From assembly GCA_025267735.1 (NCBI GenBank), contig CM046299.1:31511987-31575986 (forward strand): DNA of 64,000 nucleotides, written 5' to 3'. Shown piece after piece: positions 46,823-58,942 of this stretch. Under the pieces are notes generated by a model. That model made no database searches. It saw nothing but the letters and a program-made list of their open reading frames with translations, and was not told where the DNA came from. The position numbers and the translations under genes are program-made. The stretch comes from Mactra quadrangularis (Eukaryota; Mollusca; Bivalvia; Venerida; Mactridae). Position 1 is the first letter of the stretch. Every line of letters begins with the position of its first letter.

Positions 46823-47265
46823 GCCCGATTTGTCTTGTTATATGTACCTGGTGGACGAACGTTTAAAAATAGCCTGTAAACCTGATTTGTCTTGTTATAT
46901 GTACCGGGTGGATGAACGTTTTAAATAGCCTGTAAACCCGATTTGTCTTGTTATATGTACCTGGTGGATGAACGTTTAAAAATAGCCTGTAAACCTGATT
47001 TGTCTTGTTATATGTACCGGGTGGATGAACGTTTTAAATAGCCTGTAAACCCGATTTGTCTTGTTTTATGTACCTGGTGGATGAACGTTTAAAAATAGCC
47101 TGTAAACCTGATTTGTCTTGTTATATGTACCGGGTGGATGAACGTTTTAAATAGCCTGTAAACCGATTTGTCTTGTTATATGTACCTGGTGGATGAACGT
47201 TTAAAAATAGTCTGTAAACCCGATTTGTCTTGTTATATGTACCTGGTGGATGAACGTTTTGAGAT
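46823..47265 (+). repeat. 58-bp tandem array with an alternating two-unit pattern (~7.5 copies)
   Basis: CCCGATTTGTCTTGTTATAT then GTACCTGGTGGATGAACG and a GTTTAAAAATAGCCTGTAAA tail repeat. Type 1 (CCTGGTGG with GTTTAAAAATAG) alternates with type 2 (CCGGGTGG with GTTTTAAATAG), giving a higher-order unit of about 117 bp. The last two units are both type 1-like. The array lies about 1 kb upstream of the P450 start codon. Confidence 0.9.
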
Positions 47266-47366
47266 GTTTTCTGCTTCGACTTTACGATGATTTATGTCGT
47301 AAGATATTTTGTGTAAGGACAAACAGTAGCTAATTTATAATTATGTCGTTATTTCATGGATTAGTC

Positions 47367-47377
47367 TATATATAAAA
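47367..47377 (+). promoter_or_regulatory. Possible TATA box of the P450 gene
   Basis: TATATATAAAA lies about 900 bp before the P450 start codon. A splice acceptor just before the coding start (TATATATTTTCAG, ending 48248) implies an upstream 5' UTR exon. AAAG/GTAAAA at 47926-47932 could be its donor. In AT-rich DNA a TATA match alone is weak. Confidence 0.25.
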
Positions 47378-48275
47378 TACACTTAGATTAAAGATTAAGT
47401 TAAGTGGTATAACTTTAATGTAAGTGCAACATTTTTGTTTATTAACCTTGTGATATTACGTATGATGGACTAATTACGCAGTCAACTGTTACCAATTTTA
47501 AGTAAAATGGGAACAAGTTGCCTAGAATGAAATATAAAAAAACAGGAGGCCTTACCGTTGATTTTCTATATCTATTGTGATGGAAACACAGATGGTTCTA
47601 GAAAGACAATTGTAAGCTTACTTTCGTACCTAGCGGAAAAATCAAACTTAGTTCGAATGTATGGTAAAACTATATGCTGTCGGCATACTGTTATTGTTTT
47701 ATCGCCTAATTGCATTAGAAATCGTTTAAGCATAGGATATATTAAGCTATTTTGCTATATCAGTCCAAGTGGTAGTACTTGGAATTTCTTTTGCATTTGG
47801 TTACATTATTCTTGTATTTCAACCTTATTTCTGACCAGAACAGAACAGAACAGAACATACTGTTGCTTGGTTTATTCCAGTAGCCTCAGGTATCAAATTG
47901 GATTATTTCGTTGTACACGTGTATAAAGGTAAAAACTGCTACTATGTCTAAAGGTTGTGGAACAAATCTTACCACGATTCTGTATTAACAAACGTGCATG
48001 ATTCACATTGTATTTATGTAAAATTTGCTTCAATAACAATGCATATCTTGTATGCTATACTTTCATGAGAAATTTCATGCCAGGATACTTTTTAATTCAC
48101 AGTTCCAAGTTATTTGACTCAAAGACGACATGAATTCAACTTTTCACTTTAACAGTAATTTATTATATAGATATTAGTATAAACATTTCCTACATCAACC
48201 TATGTCTGTTAGAGCAGGTCTTTAATAAAATGTTATATATATTTTCAGTGTTATATTGTGATATATAGAAGAACC

Positions 48276-48878
48276 ATGTTGTTGACATTAATTTTAGTGT
48301 GTTGTGTCCTGGTATTTATTGTAGTGTTGGGACTTATGGCAAGATCAAAGGAAAAGCAACAAACAACACAACAACAACAACAACAACAGAAAGCCATGTG
48401 TATTCATTTAAATAAACTACCAGGACCTAGAGGACTGCCTCTTGTTGGATTAGGGCTGAGCCTTGACATAAACTCCGCCCATTTACAATTTACAAAGTGG
48501 TATAAGCAATATGGCGCTTTATATAGGTTTGACGTGTGTGGCACTCATGTAGTGGTTTTAAACACTCCAGACATAATAAGGAAAGTGTTTTGTGAGTGTT
48601 CCTCATTAACAAGTGATAGACCTGGTTCTTTTATTGGACAATACATAGCTCCGTCATACAAAGATATATTGTTTCGACGGTATGACGATATTTGTCAAAA
48701 ACTTAAAAATGTAACCCTTAAAGCGATGTATACGACTGGAACCGGAAGTGAAGCTTATGATATGGGTCAACAATGTATTATTAATGAGTATGTGGAGAAG
48801 ATTGCAAAACAGAAAAATAAAGACATTGACATCATAGAAGAACTAGAAATCACACTGTGTAAACTTATTGGCTTGCTC
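48276..48878 (+). CDS. P450 exon 1 (residues 1-201)
   Basis: It carries the anchor, Gln run, hinge, N-terminal beta domain (YGALYRFDVCGTHVVVLNTP) and the C-helix region (YDDICQKLKNVTLKAMY). The donor CTC/GTGAGT at 48879 leaves phase 0. The open frame runs another 33 codons into the intron. Confidence 0.88.
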
Positions 48879-51800
48879 GTGAGTATAGAATCTAGGATTA
48901 CATTATACAAACATCCTTTTACGCAATGGTGTAGAAACCAAATTAATCAAAGCACTGGAGTGCTGGAGGAACGATGACCTGAACTTGTTTATTAATAAAA
49001 GAATATAATATATATTCAATATATACAAAATATCAAACTTGTTAAGTAATATTATCTAAAAAATAGTGTATTAAGTATCAATTAATAGAATTTAACAAGA
49101 GCAGTCCAATGACAGCACTAGACTTTTCGAGTGTTTTGCTCATGGCAAGGTTTATCTTACTCTATCAAAAAAAAATCAGTCAAAGAATAATAACCAATTC
49201 ATAAAAAATCTCAGGGTCCATAGTCAGCCTTTTATCATTAGTCAAGTGATCTACAATATTTTTTACAATATGACAAATTATGAAGAAAACAAAGATTAGT
49301 TTTCGCCGATATATCTTTTAGTTATTTAACCGAATGAATTCAAATAGCACGTAAAATAACTACTTATTTTTCCCGAAAAAAGTTGAAATAAGGTTTTATC
49401 GATAGGTCTCAATCCACACAAAAATTGAGTCTAGCAATAACTAGGACATAGGATAATAATTTGTGCAGAAGATTTAGAGTTGACAATGACAACTTACAGG
49501 CTAATGTAAGCATCGTTTTACAACGAAATGTATCGGGTATTTATGCGCTCTTAAATCTTTTCTAAAATCTTTTCTATTTTTACCTGCTGCAATAATTTGA
49601 CCATGGTAGGAGCGATTGTTAATTGATTCTACATGCCTGTCCTTTCTTACTTACCTATCATTGTTAGACAGTGCTAATTTGTTTTATATTTTGCTTTGTT
49701 ATATTCCAATAACATTACGTTTTTTTGGGAGAACGTTTCGAAGAACCTTTTTCTCTGAGTGTATGTACATCATATAGCATTAATACGTGTTTAATGATTT
49801 CTTTACGAGCTGATCGTACCTAGCACGGATGAAATTTACAGAAAACATCGCAATTAAAAGAAGAAAGCTAGTCTGACTGTTCTATTCAATGTATTACGAC
49901 CAATTCAATGAATACAAAACCTTCATTGTTTAATATGTAGTATAAATATTTTACTCAAGTGGAAGGTATGTTAAGACTGATAAAGCAATATCATACAGGG
50001 GCAGCTTCCAATATAAAAAGATACCAGTTTATCTGGGGGAGATGACACAGTTTACGAAGGGTATAACATAGAATGCAATTCTATGGTTGGGTGTTTATTT
50101 TCATTCCCAAATTTTAAGGCAATATTTTAAGGGTGTCCGATGGTATCAACTTTAAAATGAAAAAGCAGATATCAGGAGCGGTTAGAATATCACGAGGGCA
50201 ACATTTTCTGAGGGATGTAATCTGGAAAACTAGGAGGTATTTTACACTTTTTGATGAAGATTTTAAGTGACGTTTTATAACTAATTGCACCGATAATGAC
50301 ATGTTTTAAAATAGCGATTTCTTTGCAGTCCTGAGTAGTCTAAGTAAACTAAAGACACCATTTGAACATACTAGTTTGGGGGTCCGACTCCCTTTATTCC
50401 ACCATGTAATCCACTTACAGTGTACACTTATAGTTACTCCATATTCTCTTAGTTTACATTCAAGTTACTTCATTGCAAGCATTTATTATGTTTATATATC
50501 TTGAGGGAAATCCATCAAGTTTTATATCTTTTTACTTGAATGCTAGTCACTATATTATACGCCAATTGTCAATGACATAAGGTTGATACATACATGTACA
50601 CTTATAAACTGATATCATACAGATAAACAGTGCTTCTCGTACAGATATATAAATAATACATATCATGATGAAAATCACTTTGTTCATGTTTTATGTATAT
50701 ACCTTTGCCAAGCTATCAAACAGAAGTCATTGGTTTTATCAAGTTCTAGCATTTTATCAGCAATTTCTACAAGTGCTTCACTGAGTATAATAATTTATAT
50801 GAAATTCCAAGAAACAGAAAATAGTTTAGCTTATCAGAATGATCACAGCACTGACATAGATATCTAAGAAGTAGACTCTAATTCTGGAAATTTTTAATGA
50901 GAGAAAGAGAGGGGAGTAATAATTCTTATTGCATGTATCATAAAAGTTAATTCATGTATATACATTGTAGTTAATATATTTTAGAACTCGGAAGATAACA
51001 AGTAATATTATATAAATATAACCTTACGATGATTTACATAGTTTTATAATAATACACAGCCCTCAAAAAGTTCCGTCGAGGTACAATTAATCAAATTGCT
51101 ATTACATCCAAGTTCATGTTTTAAAAATCAGTGAATCATTGTTGATTTTATTCATTATTTTTGCAATGGAAACACAATTTTATCAGCCCATTTAATTTTA
51201 AGAGATGCAGGAAAAATTGTTTGGCACCCTCAAAAGCTAAGGCCAACTTATATCAATGAACCAATATCAAGTTTAAGTCATTTTGTCGATATAGGCCTCA
51301 CCAAGTTGATCATATGTTCTATGGATTCGCTCGCACCTTAATTTGACGGTTTTTACAAAAAAATATTTTTATTTCCTCGCTCGCTCATAAAAATTTGGTC
51401 AAACCGCTATAAAAAGCTACTGAATTAAGATTTTACTTATTTCTTTCCTTCGCTCGCTCGCCCCATTTTTCCCCAGAAAAATCCGTAGAACACATGATCA
51501 ACTTGTAGCGGCCTTATATACAAAAGAAAAATGTACTGATTTCAAAAGGCAAAATTCTAATCATTTGTAAAGTGACTACATTTACAACATTTTGAAATTC
51601 CATTTAGTAAAATGTAAATTGTAAATGTATGAAGGAACTTTTGAAGGGAAGTGTAAAATAGAATTCAAGACCAAAGCAATCCTACAACCTTTAAATTTAC
51701 GGAACTCTGGAGATAATTTCATAAATAATTTTACAAAAACTATTGTCAGTCAAAGGCAGAAAAAAACGTATGTTCAATTTTTACAGAAGAATACAAATGT

Positions 51801-54800
51801 CGCTATGTTCTTGGGGCCATATCATCAACAATCTCATGATTATTTATAAAATGCTATGTGATATACACGACAAACATCGCTGGTAGACCTTTGACAATGT
51901 GACCCCTTTGTTTTAGCTAACTGCAAAATCGTACACCATAATTATTTGCTCCAAATCAAGACTTGGCATCTGTGTGCATTTAAAAAAATATTAAAAGTCT
52001 TAATACTGAAATGGTCTTATTATATAGGGTCATTCATAATCTCAAGTTAATCGCAAGAAAAATCGTCAAAAATCGCATGTTTTTGCACAACCAATGCGAC
52101 TTTTTATAGCGGAACTTTACAGTAGATTTAATTGAAAAGTTACAATATTTCGTTGATTTTCAACCAGCCAGAAATATTCAATTTGTCACGATATATCTTT
52201 AAAATTTGTTTTCTCTTTAATTTCACATTATGCATGTGTTTTTTTTTTCAACAGTTCACTGGCAAGTGTATGGAGGACAATGATCAAGTTATTAAAGCTA
52301 TTGTTGATTTTGATCGCAGTGGCAATGAGATGATTACACCGGCTATTCACTTTGTTTTAAAACTACTTCCGTTTCTTCGATATTGGCCTGGTTACTATGG
52401 CAACTTGTATAGAAGAACAGTGGATTCTAAACAAAGATTAAATGATACATTATTTTATAAACTTAAGGTACGAATATTTAAATTTTATTGGTTAGTTTAT
52501 ATGATATTTATCATTAACAAAACACATTTTTAATATTAGCGGGGATGTGGGGGCGGCAGCCCCCATAATAACAGAAAAATAGCCGCATTTACCCTCGCGC
52601 GTCTGCTCATTTGAAACAGCACGCTGCGCACGCATATTTATATTTACTTCCGGGGTCCGCTAAACTAGATGTGTTTCCACATGGTCTAACAAACAGAAAT
52701 GTATGCAAAAAGGAATGTCACAATTACAATTAATTGACATCGGTTAATCATTTGTTCAAAATCCATTCAATTTCGTCAATAAAGGGTAATTTTACTCATG
52801 ATTAAATTACGGCCATGATATTTATGTTTGTAGCACAATGCTTCCAATTGTAAATGTAATACTTGTTTCAATATTAGCCTATATCTATTTTAGATAACTT
52901 TCGATTTTCTACCCCCCCCCCCCCTTTCGTTTGAGAACTCCTCAGAACAGTGAATAATTCTCGTGTAAGGGTAAACAAACTCTGTTTATCAAATCGTGTC
53001 TAGGATAGGTAAGGCAGTGGCTATTTTAAATCAAAGCGCCGATAGCGCTGTCAGAAATGGGGTTTTGGTGAGTATATGGCTGAATAGTGAATACAACTCA
53101 TGGAAGCCATACAAGGGACCTTTACCTTACATAAACTAGATAAGATATACATGTGCTTCTTTATCGTCTGCTTGTTAACGCGTAATGCGGACTATATCAA
53201 TTGCAGTGGTAATTATTTCTTTATTTGCGCGCGCACAACCGAATGTAATCGTCCGCGACAAATTTTGATGTGGATCTGCCACAGTCCACTACTAAACATG
53301 GGGAAACCCCATGTAAAAATCAACAACGATATCTTAAATTTAATTTTAAAAGTTTTAAAAAGTTATTAACTCTCATCTAATGATTTATTGATGAATATTT
53401 TCAGGAAGAATATAATGTAAAGAAAAGAGATTGTTTTATACATAACTTGTTACAAGTACAAGAACACGATAGTTGGTTAACAGATGAATTCATACTTGGT
53501 GTTATCATGGACTTGATAAATACTTGTAAGTTATCTTTTACCCCTGTCCATCCTAACATAACAGGTTTTATAAGAAACAGGTTATACTTGAATAAAAGTT
53601 GGCATCATCACAGCAAAATACGAAAATTTTATTGTCAGAACACGGAACTCGGCGTGGCCATGCACTTGGGGATGAGCACACTCTTGATCTCAGACAGTCT
53701 CACAGCAGAGTATTATTGAAACTTGTTTTAAAGTGACCACTTTTTATCTGTTTTCACAGAACATGTCCAAAGTGCATGTTGGTTACTTTTAGATCTATAA
53801 ACCTACGAGGCTTTATAACCGTCACTTTAAGGCAATTATCGGATTCTAAAACACTATTTAACGGTGAAACGGTGTGTTTTAGCTGGCAAATATTGCGTAC
53901 TAAATAGCATAGCTGTCGAGGATTCCGTCCCTTTTGAAAACTTGGAACCAAGGAGGAAATCCTACATTGACCGTCGTCTGTTTTATATTTTTGTTTACAT
54001 TAATCACAAAAGTCTCACAACATAAGCATCGTGATAAACATAGTTTGTATTTTAAATATGCTTTCTAAACGAAAATTAGTATACACTATACAAGTTCTAG
54101 AACTTTAATATCCAGTGAACATTTTGTTTCTTTTTCAGCAACATTAACATCACGTGGCGTTATTTCCGGATTTTACTTCTTATTGGTCCATTTCCAAAGT
54201 GTTCAGCAGAAAATAAGTGACGAAATACGTGACGTCATCGGTTATGACCGTCAACCATCGACAGAAGATATGCATAATATGCCATATACATATGCTTGTA
54301 TTTTGGAGACCCTAAGATATCAATCCCATCTAGGGATCACAGCTACACACACAAATACGTCATCCGATATAGATATTGATGGATATCATATACCACGTGG
54401 AAGCTCAGTACGTTAATATTACTTTAATATAAATTTAATTGACCATAACCAGAGTGACCTTTATTTGAAAAAACGTTACCTTTGATCACAAAAATAGTCA
54501 TATGCTTTGTGTACACGTATTAGTTATGGAACAAAATGTAACTATTAACCTTTGTTAAATATGTTAATTGTTAAGGCCGTGGAAAGGTTCACCGTTTGAA
54601 AACTCGCTCTATGGTCGAGTGGTTAAGGACCATATACATGTATTACTGTAAAATCTCACTTATAAAGCGTTCATAGTCGAGTCCAGGTACAACATTGTAT
54701 CTTTATAAAAAATGTAAGCAGTTGCTCACGTGGATAAGAATTTGTAACTGGAGAATCCCAGGAGTGTTGGTGTTATGAATGATTTGTCTCATGTTTTGAG

Positions 54801-57603
54801 TTCACCCATGATACACCAATTTCTTCCGATATTCAGACTATTGGTATATATCTATCTACCAATCTCCATGGGGAGTCACTTTTTTAAAATAAAAGAAGTT
54901 TTTCAGTAGCTAACTATACTATGATAAAACAGATTATTGTTATAACTCGGGCTCGATGTGTAGTTTGAATCTACTGTCCGGAATGGGTTACTGGTTCGAG
55001 TATCATTCGGACTAGTTATACTCTTTCACAAAAATTCGATTTTCCTCTTTCAATAAGGTATATAAAGAAGTTGTCGACCTTGTCGGTAGGTAGGTGAGTA
55101 CTGGTCATTTGACAAACGTCCATGAAAGCTAAGTTAGGTGAGCTATGTGCCGTTAAATGACCATAATTTGTGTTGACATAACGTTAAACTCAATACATGT
55201 ATAAATGAATGAAATTATACTCACATATATCTAAACACGTCTGTTTGAAATAAAAGCAAGAACATATCGTGCTTAGGGACATAAGCCATGTTTAATTGGG
55301 ACACTTCGTTATACCTAGAAACATTCTACCTCTGAACTACTCCTGCTATATTTTACAGTATTATTTAATTACAAATCTGGAACTTGTTTATTTCAGCTCT
55401 ATGGTAATCAGTGGAACGTTCATCATGATGAAACATTTTGGAACGACCCTTTTGTGTACAGACCAGAAAGATTTCTACAAGAAGATGGCAAACTGTTACC
55501 AAAGGATCATGAATGTAGAAACAAGTATGTATTATAAACAATGTTTCGTCCATATCTTATCACTGATGATGTTTTTATCAATGTCTTTTGTTCATTTCTG
55601 CGAATGCCTTGTTGCAATATGTAGAATGAGTAAGAATAAATGTGTGTGAATGTTAACTTCAAACCTGGGGACACTGAATGATACTAAGAATGCCCTTTTA
55701 GCTGCTGGTTATAAGGGATCAAAGTCGAAATTCATTTCTTTTAAATTAAAACAAAAATATGTCTTCATTACCTTCATTACCATAACAATTTCAGTGTTTC
55801 AGTGCGTTGATATGTTTTACATTCATTGCTGTGATTACAATCAAATTATGTTCTTAAATGAAATGAAAGTTAACTAGCTGGTGCTTATTCATTTAAGAAT
55901 GTTTTGTTGTATTATTTCTTTTTTGATGTTCTCATTTTCTTGTTTGTCTCAAAGTCGCTCTATCGCTTACTAACTTTACAACTGTGATTTGTTGATAACA
56001 TGGCGAGATAAGACTTTGTTACATTTTACTTTAACTAGTCGCAAAAACAGATGTATTCATTACTAAGCGTCTGATGCGAATCAGTTAAAATGTTTTGCTC
56101 CGACGGCAAAATCAAAGCGCGGAAGGCGCTGAATGAAAAAAATCATTAGTAGGATTTAGCAATGATAAAAAACCATAACAATGAAAGATGGATTTAACAC
56201 GGCAAACCTAGCGGTGTTATCAAAAGGGGCACCTGTGGTACGAGATCTCGATAAGGGTTTGACCTCTGCAGTTAATTGAAGCGTATCCGGGTACAAGAGA
56301 AGGGAAAATAGAAGTCAGTATACATGAACATATCAAAATCGCGGTTGACTGAAAACATTTCTTTACACGGTCACACGAAGTTCCATCAATATTACTACCT
56401 GTACACAAATAACACATCTCGTCAAAAATATTACATGTATAACTCTTTTGATAAATTTCCTACGATAAAAATCGTCGCATGTCTATTTGAGAAGAAATGT
56501 CGCAGAAAATCCGAGAAGTAGAATAGAATTAATATGATTAGCTGTTCTTTATTATCAAAACCAATTTGGAAGTGAATTGACAAAGAATTAAGTTTCGCCA
56601 TTACGACCACCTTGATTTAAATTATTACAAAGTTATGCAATTTGGACAACTTTTAATTCTAAAATGCTTAACTTGAGAAGAACAAGGTACATATATTGAT
56701 CTGCTATAATGACCATCGGTTCAGATGATCCTTAAGAAGATATTTACTTAATTTCGGGAGGTTTCTTTTTTTGTTGTCAACAACGATAATTTGTATCGAA
56801 AGATTTTAGATTTTTTTTAAAGATTTACTGTTGTAATATTTCAACCAATACAATGTTATATGTGTCCCGTTTTAGACATGCTCTTTTGTGAAGATAACAA
56901 TTTAATTATTTTCAATAGAAAATAAAAAACCATTAGAAAGTTAAATTGAAAAAAAACACAAAAATTTCGCCTATGTTTTAACATTTAAATATCAATTAAC
57001 CGCTAGTTTATTGTGTGGTTAACTAGACAGATTAATCCACGCATAATTATGTACTGTTTAATGTTTAGTTTTAATACGTTCATTTTTATTTTACCTCTTG
57101 TCACATGCATATCTTTATTTTATAGTTACATCTATGCACATCTATGAACACATCTATTATGCTACCATTTTTTATAATTTCGGATGAAGCATTGCTTTTG
57201 ATATTAAAATTATAACACTACCAGCGGAGATTGCATATTTGTTCATTACCGATTGCAACATTCGTGAACTCTCTTCGTAGACAATAGTACTCGCTGATAT
57301 AAATGCACATTTTATATTGTAATAATTTTGGTTTACATTATACATCATTTGGTATGTTATATTTTCAGATATTTTATGCCATTTGGTGTAGGAAATCGTG
57401 GATGTATGGGTGTTACAACAACATATAATAGGATGTTCCTGTTTGCTACAACGTTGTTACAAAACTATATGATCCTAGCGCCATCTGACGGTGAACTACC
57501 ATCACATAACCCTCATAATCTTTTACCTGGAATAGTATTACAGGCACCTCGTTTTAAGTGTCGAATTGTTGAAAGACTATCAACTCAAGGAGCTAATAAA
57601 TAA
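48276..57603 (+). CDS. Cytochrome P450 (clan 2-like), six coding exons
   Basis: This would be a microsomal heme-thiolate monooxygenase. Exons: 48276-48878, 52255-52467, 53405-53525, 54139-54407, 55397-55524, 57369-57603; introns are GT-AG and the joined frame gives 522 residues, a usual length. Visible parts: membrane anchor (1-21), Gln run (32-38), PGPRG hinge (49-53), ExxR as ETLR (369-372), PERF (425-428) and heme loop FGVGNRGCMG with Cys457. Two core sites are unusual. The C-helix WxxxR aligns with Cys140 and Lys144. The I-helix AGxDT reads T-S-T-L-T (312-316), so the proton-relay acid is Leu315. The substrate cannot be told; similarity in arrangement is to CYP1/CYP2/CYP17-type enzymes. 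The ATG at 48276 precedes the anchor directly. Intact splice sites argue against a pseudogene. Confidence 0.9.
49600..49900 (+). repeat. Dispersed repeat, copy 2 (related to 45240-45575)
   Basis: GACCATGGTAGGAGCGATTG, CCTGTCCTTTCTTACTTACC, TTGTTAGACAG and a TTTTTTTGGGAGAACGTTT block follow in the same order as in copy 1. The GC-rich hairpin at its head is missing. Confidence 0.45.
51293..51514. mobile_element. MITE, copy 2 of the GGCC-ended family (P450 intron 1)
   Basis: AGGCCTCACCAAGTTGATCA at the left is mirrored by TGATCAACTTGTAGCGGCCT at the right. The interior matches 13340-13552 through GTTCTATGGATTCGCTCGCA, AAACCGCTATAAAAAGC and TTCGCTCGCTCGCCCCAT. Confidence 0.75.
52255..52467 (+). 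CDS. P450 exon 2 (residues 202-272)
   Basis: The acceptor TTTTTTTTTCAACAG and donor AAG/GTACGA keep phase 0 on both sides. It reads FTGKCMEDNDQVIKAIVDFD to RLNDTLFYKLK, the F-G helix region that shapes substrate access. Confidence 0.88.
52468..53404 (+). other. P450 intron 2, less AT-rich than its neighbours
   Basis: Around 52540-52670 there is a patch with GGGGGCGGCAGCCCCC, a small palindrome, and at 52912-52924 a run of C. These suggest an old inserted repeat, which I could not classify. Confidence 0.5.
53405..53525 (+). CDS. P450 exon 3 (residues 273-312 plus one base)
   Basis: The acceptor TATTTTCAG and donor CTT/GTAAGT leave phase 1. It reads EEYNVKKRDCFIHNLLQVQE and ends in the first half of the I helix (FILGVIMDLINT). 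Confidence 0.85.
54139..54407 (+). CDS. P450 exon 4 (residues 313-402)
   Basis: The acceptor TTTCTTTTTCAG completes Ser313. The exon spans the rest of the I helix (STLTSRGVISGFYFLLVHF), the J helix, the K helix ETLR and GYHIPRGSS. The donor TCA/GTACGT gives phase 0. Confidence 0.88.
54590..54700 (+). repeat. Possible decayed tRNA-like SINE head in P450 intron 4
   Basis: CTATGGTCGAGTGGTTAAGG resembles a Ser-type tRNA A box, and TAGTCGAGTCCAGG a B box. The spacing and arms are too decayed for a tRNA gene. Confidence 0.35.
54932..55200 (+). repeat. Possible decayed SINE body and tail in P450 intron 4
   Basis: GGGTTACTGGTTCGAGTATC contains a B-box-like GGTTCGAGT. Downstream, GTCGACCTTGTCGGTAGGTA, GAGTACTGG and GTTGACATAACGTTAAACTC look like a SINE body and tail. 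The A box is not clear. Confidence 0.35.
55397..55524 (+). CDS. P450 exon 5 (residues 403-444 plus two bases)
   Basis: The acceptor TGTTTATTTCAG and donor AACAA/GTATGT leave phase 2. It reads LYGNQWNVHHDETFWNDPFV and YRPERFLQEDGKLLPKD, the K'-helix and PERF meander. Confidence 0.9.
55525..57368 (+). other. P450 intron 5
   Basis: AT-rich. No additional exon or clear repeat was recognised. Confidence 0.6.
57369..57603 (+). CDS. P450 exon 6 (residues 445-522, heme loop and stop)
   Basis: The acceptor TTATATTTTCAG is followed by YFMPFGVGNRGCMG, holding the heme ligand Cys457, then the L helix (RMFLFATTLLQNYM) and a terminal beta domain ending RLSTQGANK. Confidence 0.92.
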
Positions 57604-57638
57604 CAACATTTATTTAACTACAAGGGTTGGTTAATAAA
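57595..57638 (+). promoter_or_regulatory. Two AATAAA polyadenylation signals at the P450 3' end
   Basis: AATAAA occurs at 57595-57600, overlapping the last codons, and at 57633-57638. Both lie in a duplicated TAATAAATAACAACATT. The second is the more plausible signal. Confidence 0.5.
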
Positions 57639-58685
57639 TAACAACATTATGTGCACATTTCTAAATACGGAGGGCATTAATTAAAATGCGATATTTTTTA
57701 GCATTATTGTAACACCGAGGATATTTAAATAGATAAATGGACTCTGTGTAAGTATTTACAATGAAGATAATTGAAAATGCAGGGTCAATCAATAAATAGC
57801 AAAATATTATAAGATTCATGGCGACTGTCAACAATTCTGGCATTTTAACGTTAGTACTCATCACTGTCTTTAAGCACCATGCTGATGTAACAGGGTCCAT
57901 AATTTTTACACAAATGCCAGTCTGAAAACTAAGATATAACACAGTTTCATAGAAAGACATCTTTGTTAACATACCATGTAATATACTAGTCCCATTAATT
58001 TTATTTATTTTTATGTTTGTTGATAAACATGCATTTTGTACAGTTCAATTTACAGTCATGTATGTTTTGTTACCTATTTGATTTATTACGTCCGACTACG
58101 AGATATTTATCAGTACTGACAAGTCTGTTGTAACATGCATGTCTGTGCATTACATATGGCAACATTCGTGAACTATCTTCGTCATCGTCGGTTATCCACG
58201 ATACACTATTCCGCTAAGCTGCGTTATGTACCGTGGGCCATTTGGTTAGAAAAATCTCGAAATCATGAATAATTAATGAGGCAGTTTAATTGGTTCCGCA
58301 AAGAAACCACTGCGGAAAACTAGCCAATGAAATTACGCAACCACTTTTTTTCAAAAAAAAATAAAATAAAAACATGTACGTTGGTTTCTATTTTAAGTAA
58401 GAAAACCCCATTATGACGTCATTGTTATTAAAGAGTATTTAATTGTTACACGCGATTTGGAAGACGATTGGTCTCCCTGCCTCATGCATACTCATGAAAA
58501 CGAGATTTTGCCAGTCAAATTGCCCACGTTACGTATGGAGTTTAACGGAAGAAAGTACTGTGGTTAACGACGATGCAAATGTTTTCGGTAAACACCCAGA
58601 TGATGTATATACTTCTATATATTTGTCAGCAAAACTGAGTGTGTTTAACTGTAATTAAAACATTTTGTTTATTTTATACCAGTAA

Positions 58686-58942
58686 GGGGCGGATCCAGGA
58701 TTTTTTTCTAGGGGGGGGTCCAAATTTTTCTAGGGGTGTCCAAACTTTTTCTTGGAAGGGTCCAAAATTTCGAACCACAACCACCTTATACATTGTTTGC
58801 AGAATAAAATATATTGAAAAATAATGAAAAATTGCTTAAAAATGGCTTACATTTTAAAAAAATACACTCATTAACAGGTACATTTCGGAAATTTCTAGGG
58901 GGTCCGGACACCACTGACCCCCCCCCCCGCTAGATCCGCCTA
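58686..58942. mobile_element. hAT-type MITE
   Basis: The left end is AAGGGGCGGATCCAGGAT and the right end GCTAGATCCGCCTATG, an imperfect inverted pair. CCAGTA(A/G) flanks both sides (58679-58685 and 58945-58951), fitting a decayed target duplication of about 8 bp. The interior has repeated TCTAGGGG..GTCCAAA(C/T)TTTT words and a long C run before the right end. There is no open frame of note. Confidence 0.7.

Larger units (their letters stand above)
48879..52254 (+). other. P450 intron 1 (3.4 kb) with repeat insertions
   Basis: It holds a diverged copy of the GACCATGGTAGGAGC repeat (about 49600-49900) and the MITE at 51293-51514. No other gene was recognised. Confidence 0.7.

Noticed and set aside
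47558..47926. Protein-coding gene upstream of the P450
   Set aside because: The 122-codon frame has no recognisable domain, is low in complexity and ends beside a donor-like site; at most it overlaps a 5' UTR exon.
55296..55649. Independent 117-codon gene
   Set aside because: It is a different frame over P450 exon 5 and its introns.
48276..57603. P450 pseudogene
   Set aside because: Two core motifs are altered, but all splice sites, the frame and the heme loop are intact, so altered function is more likely than decay.
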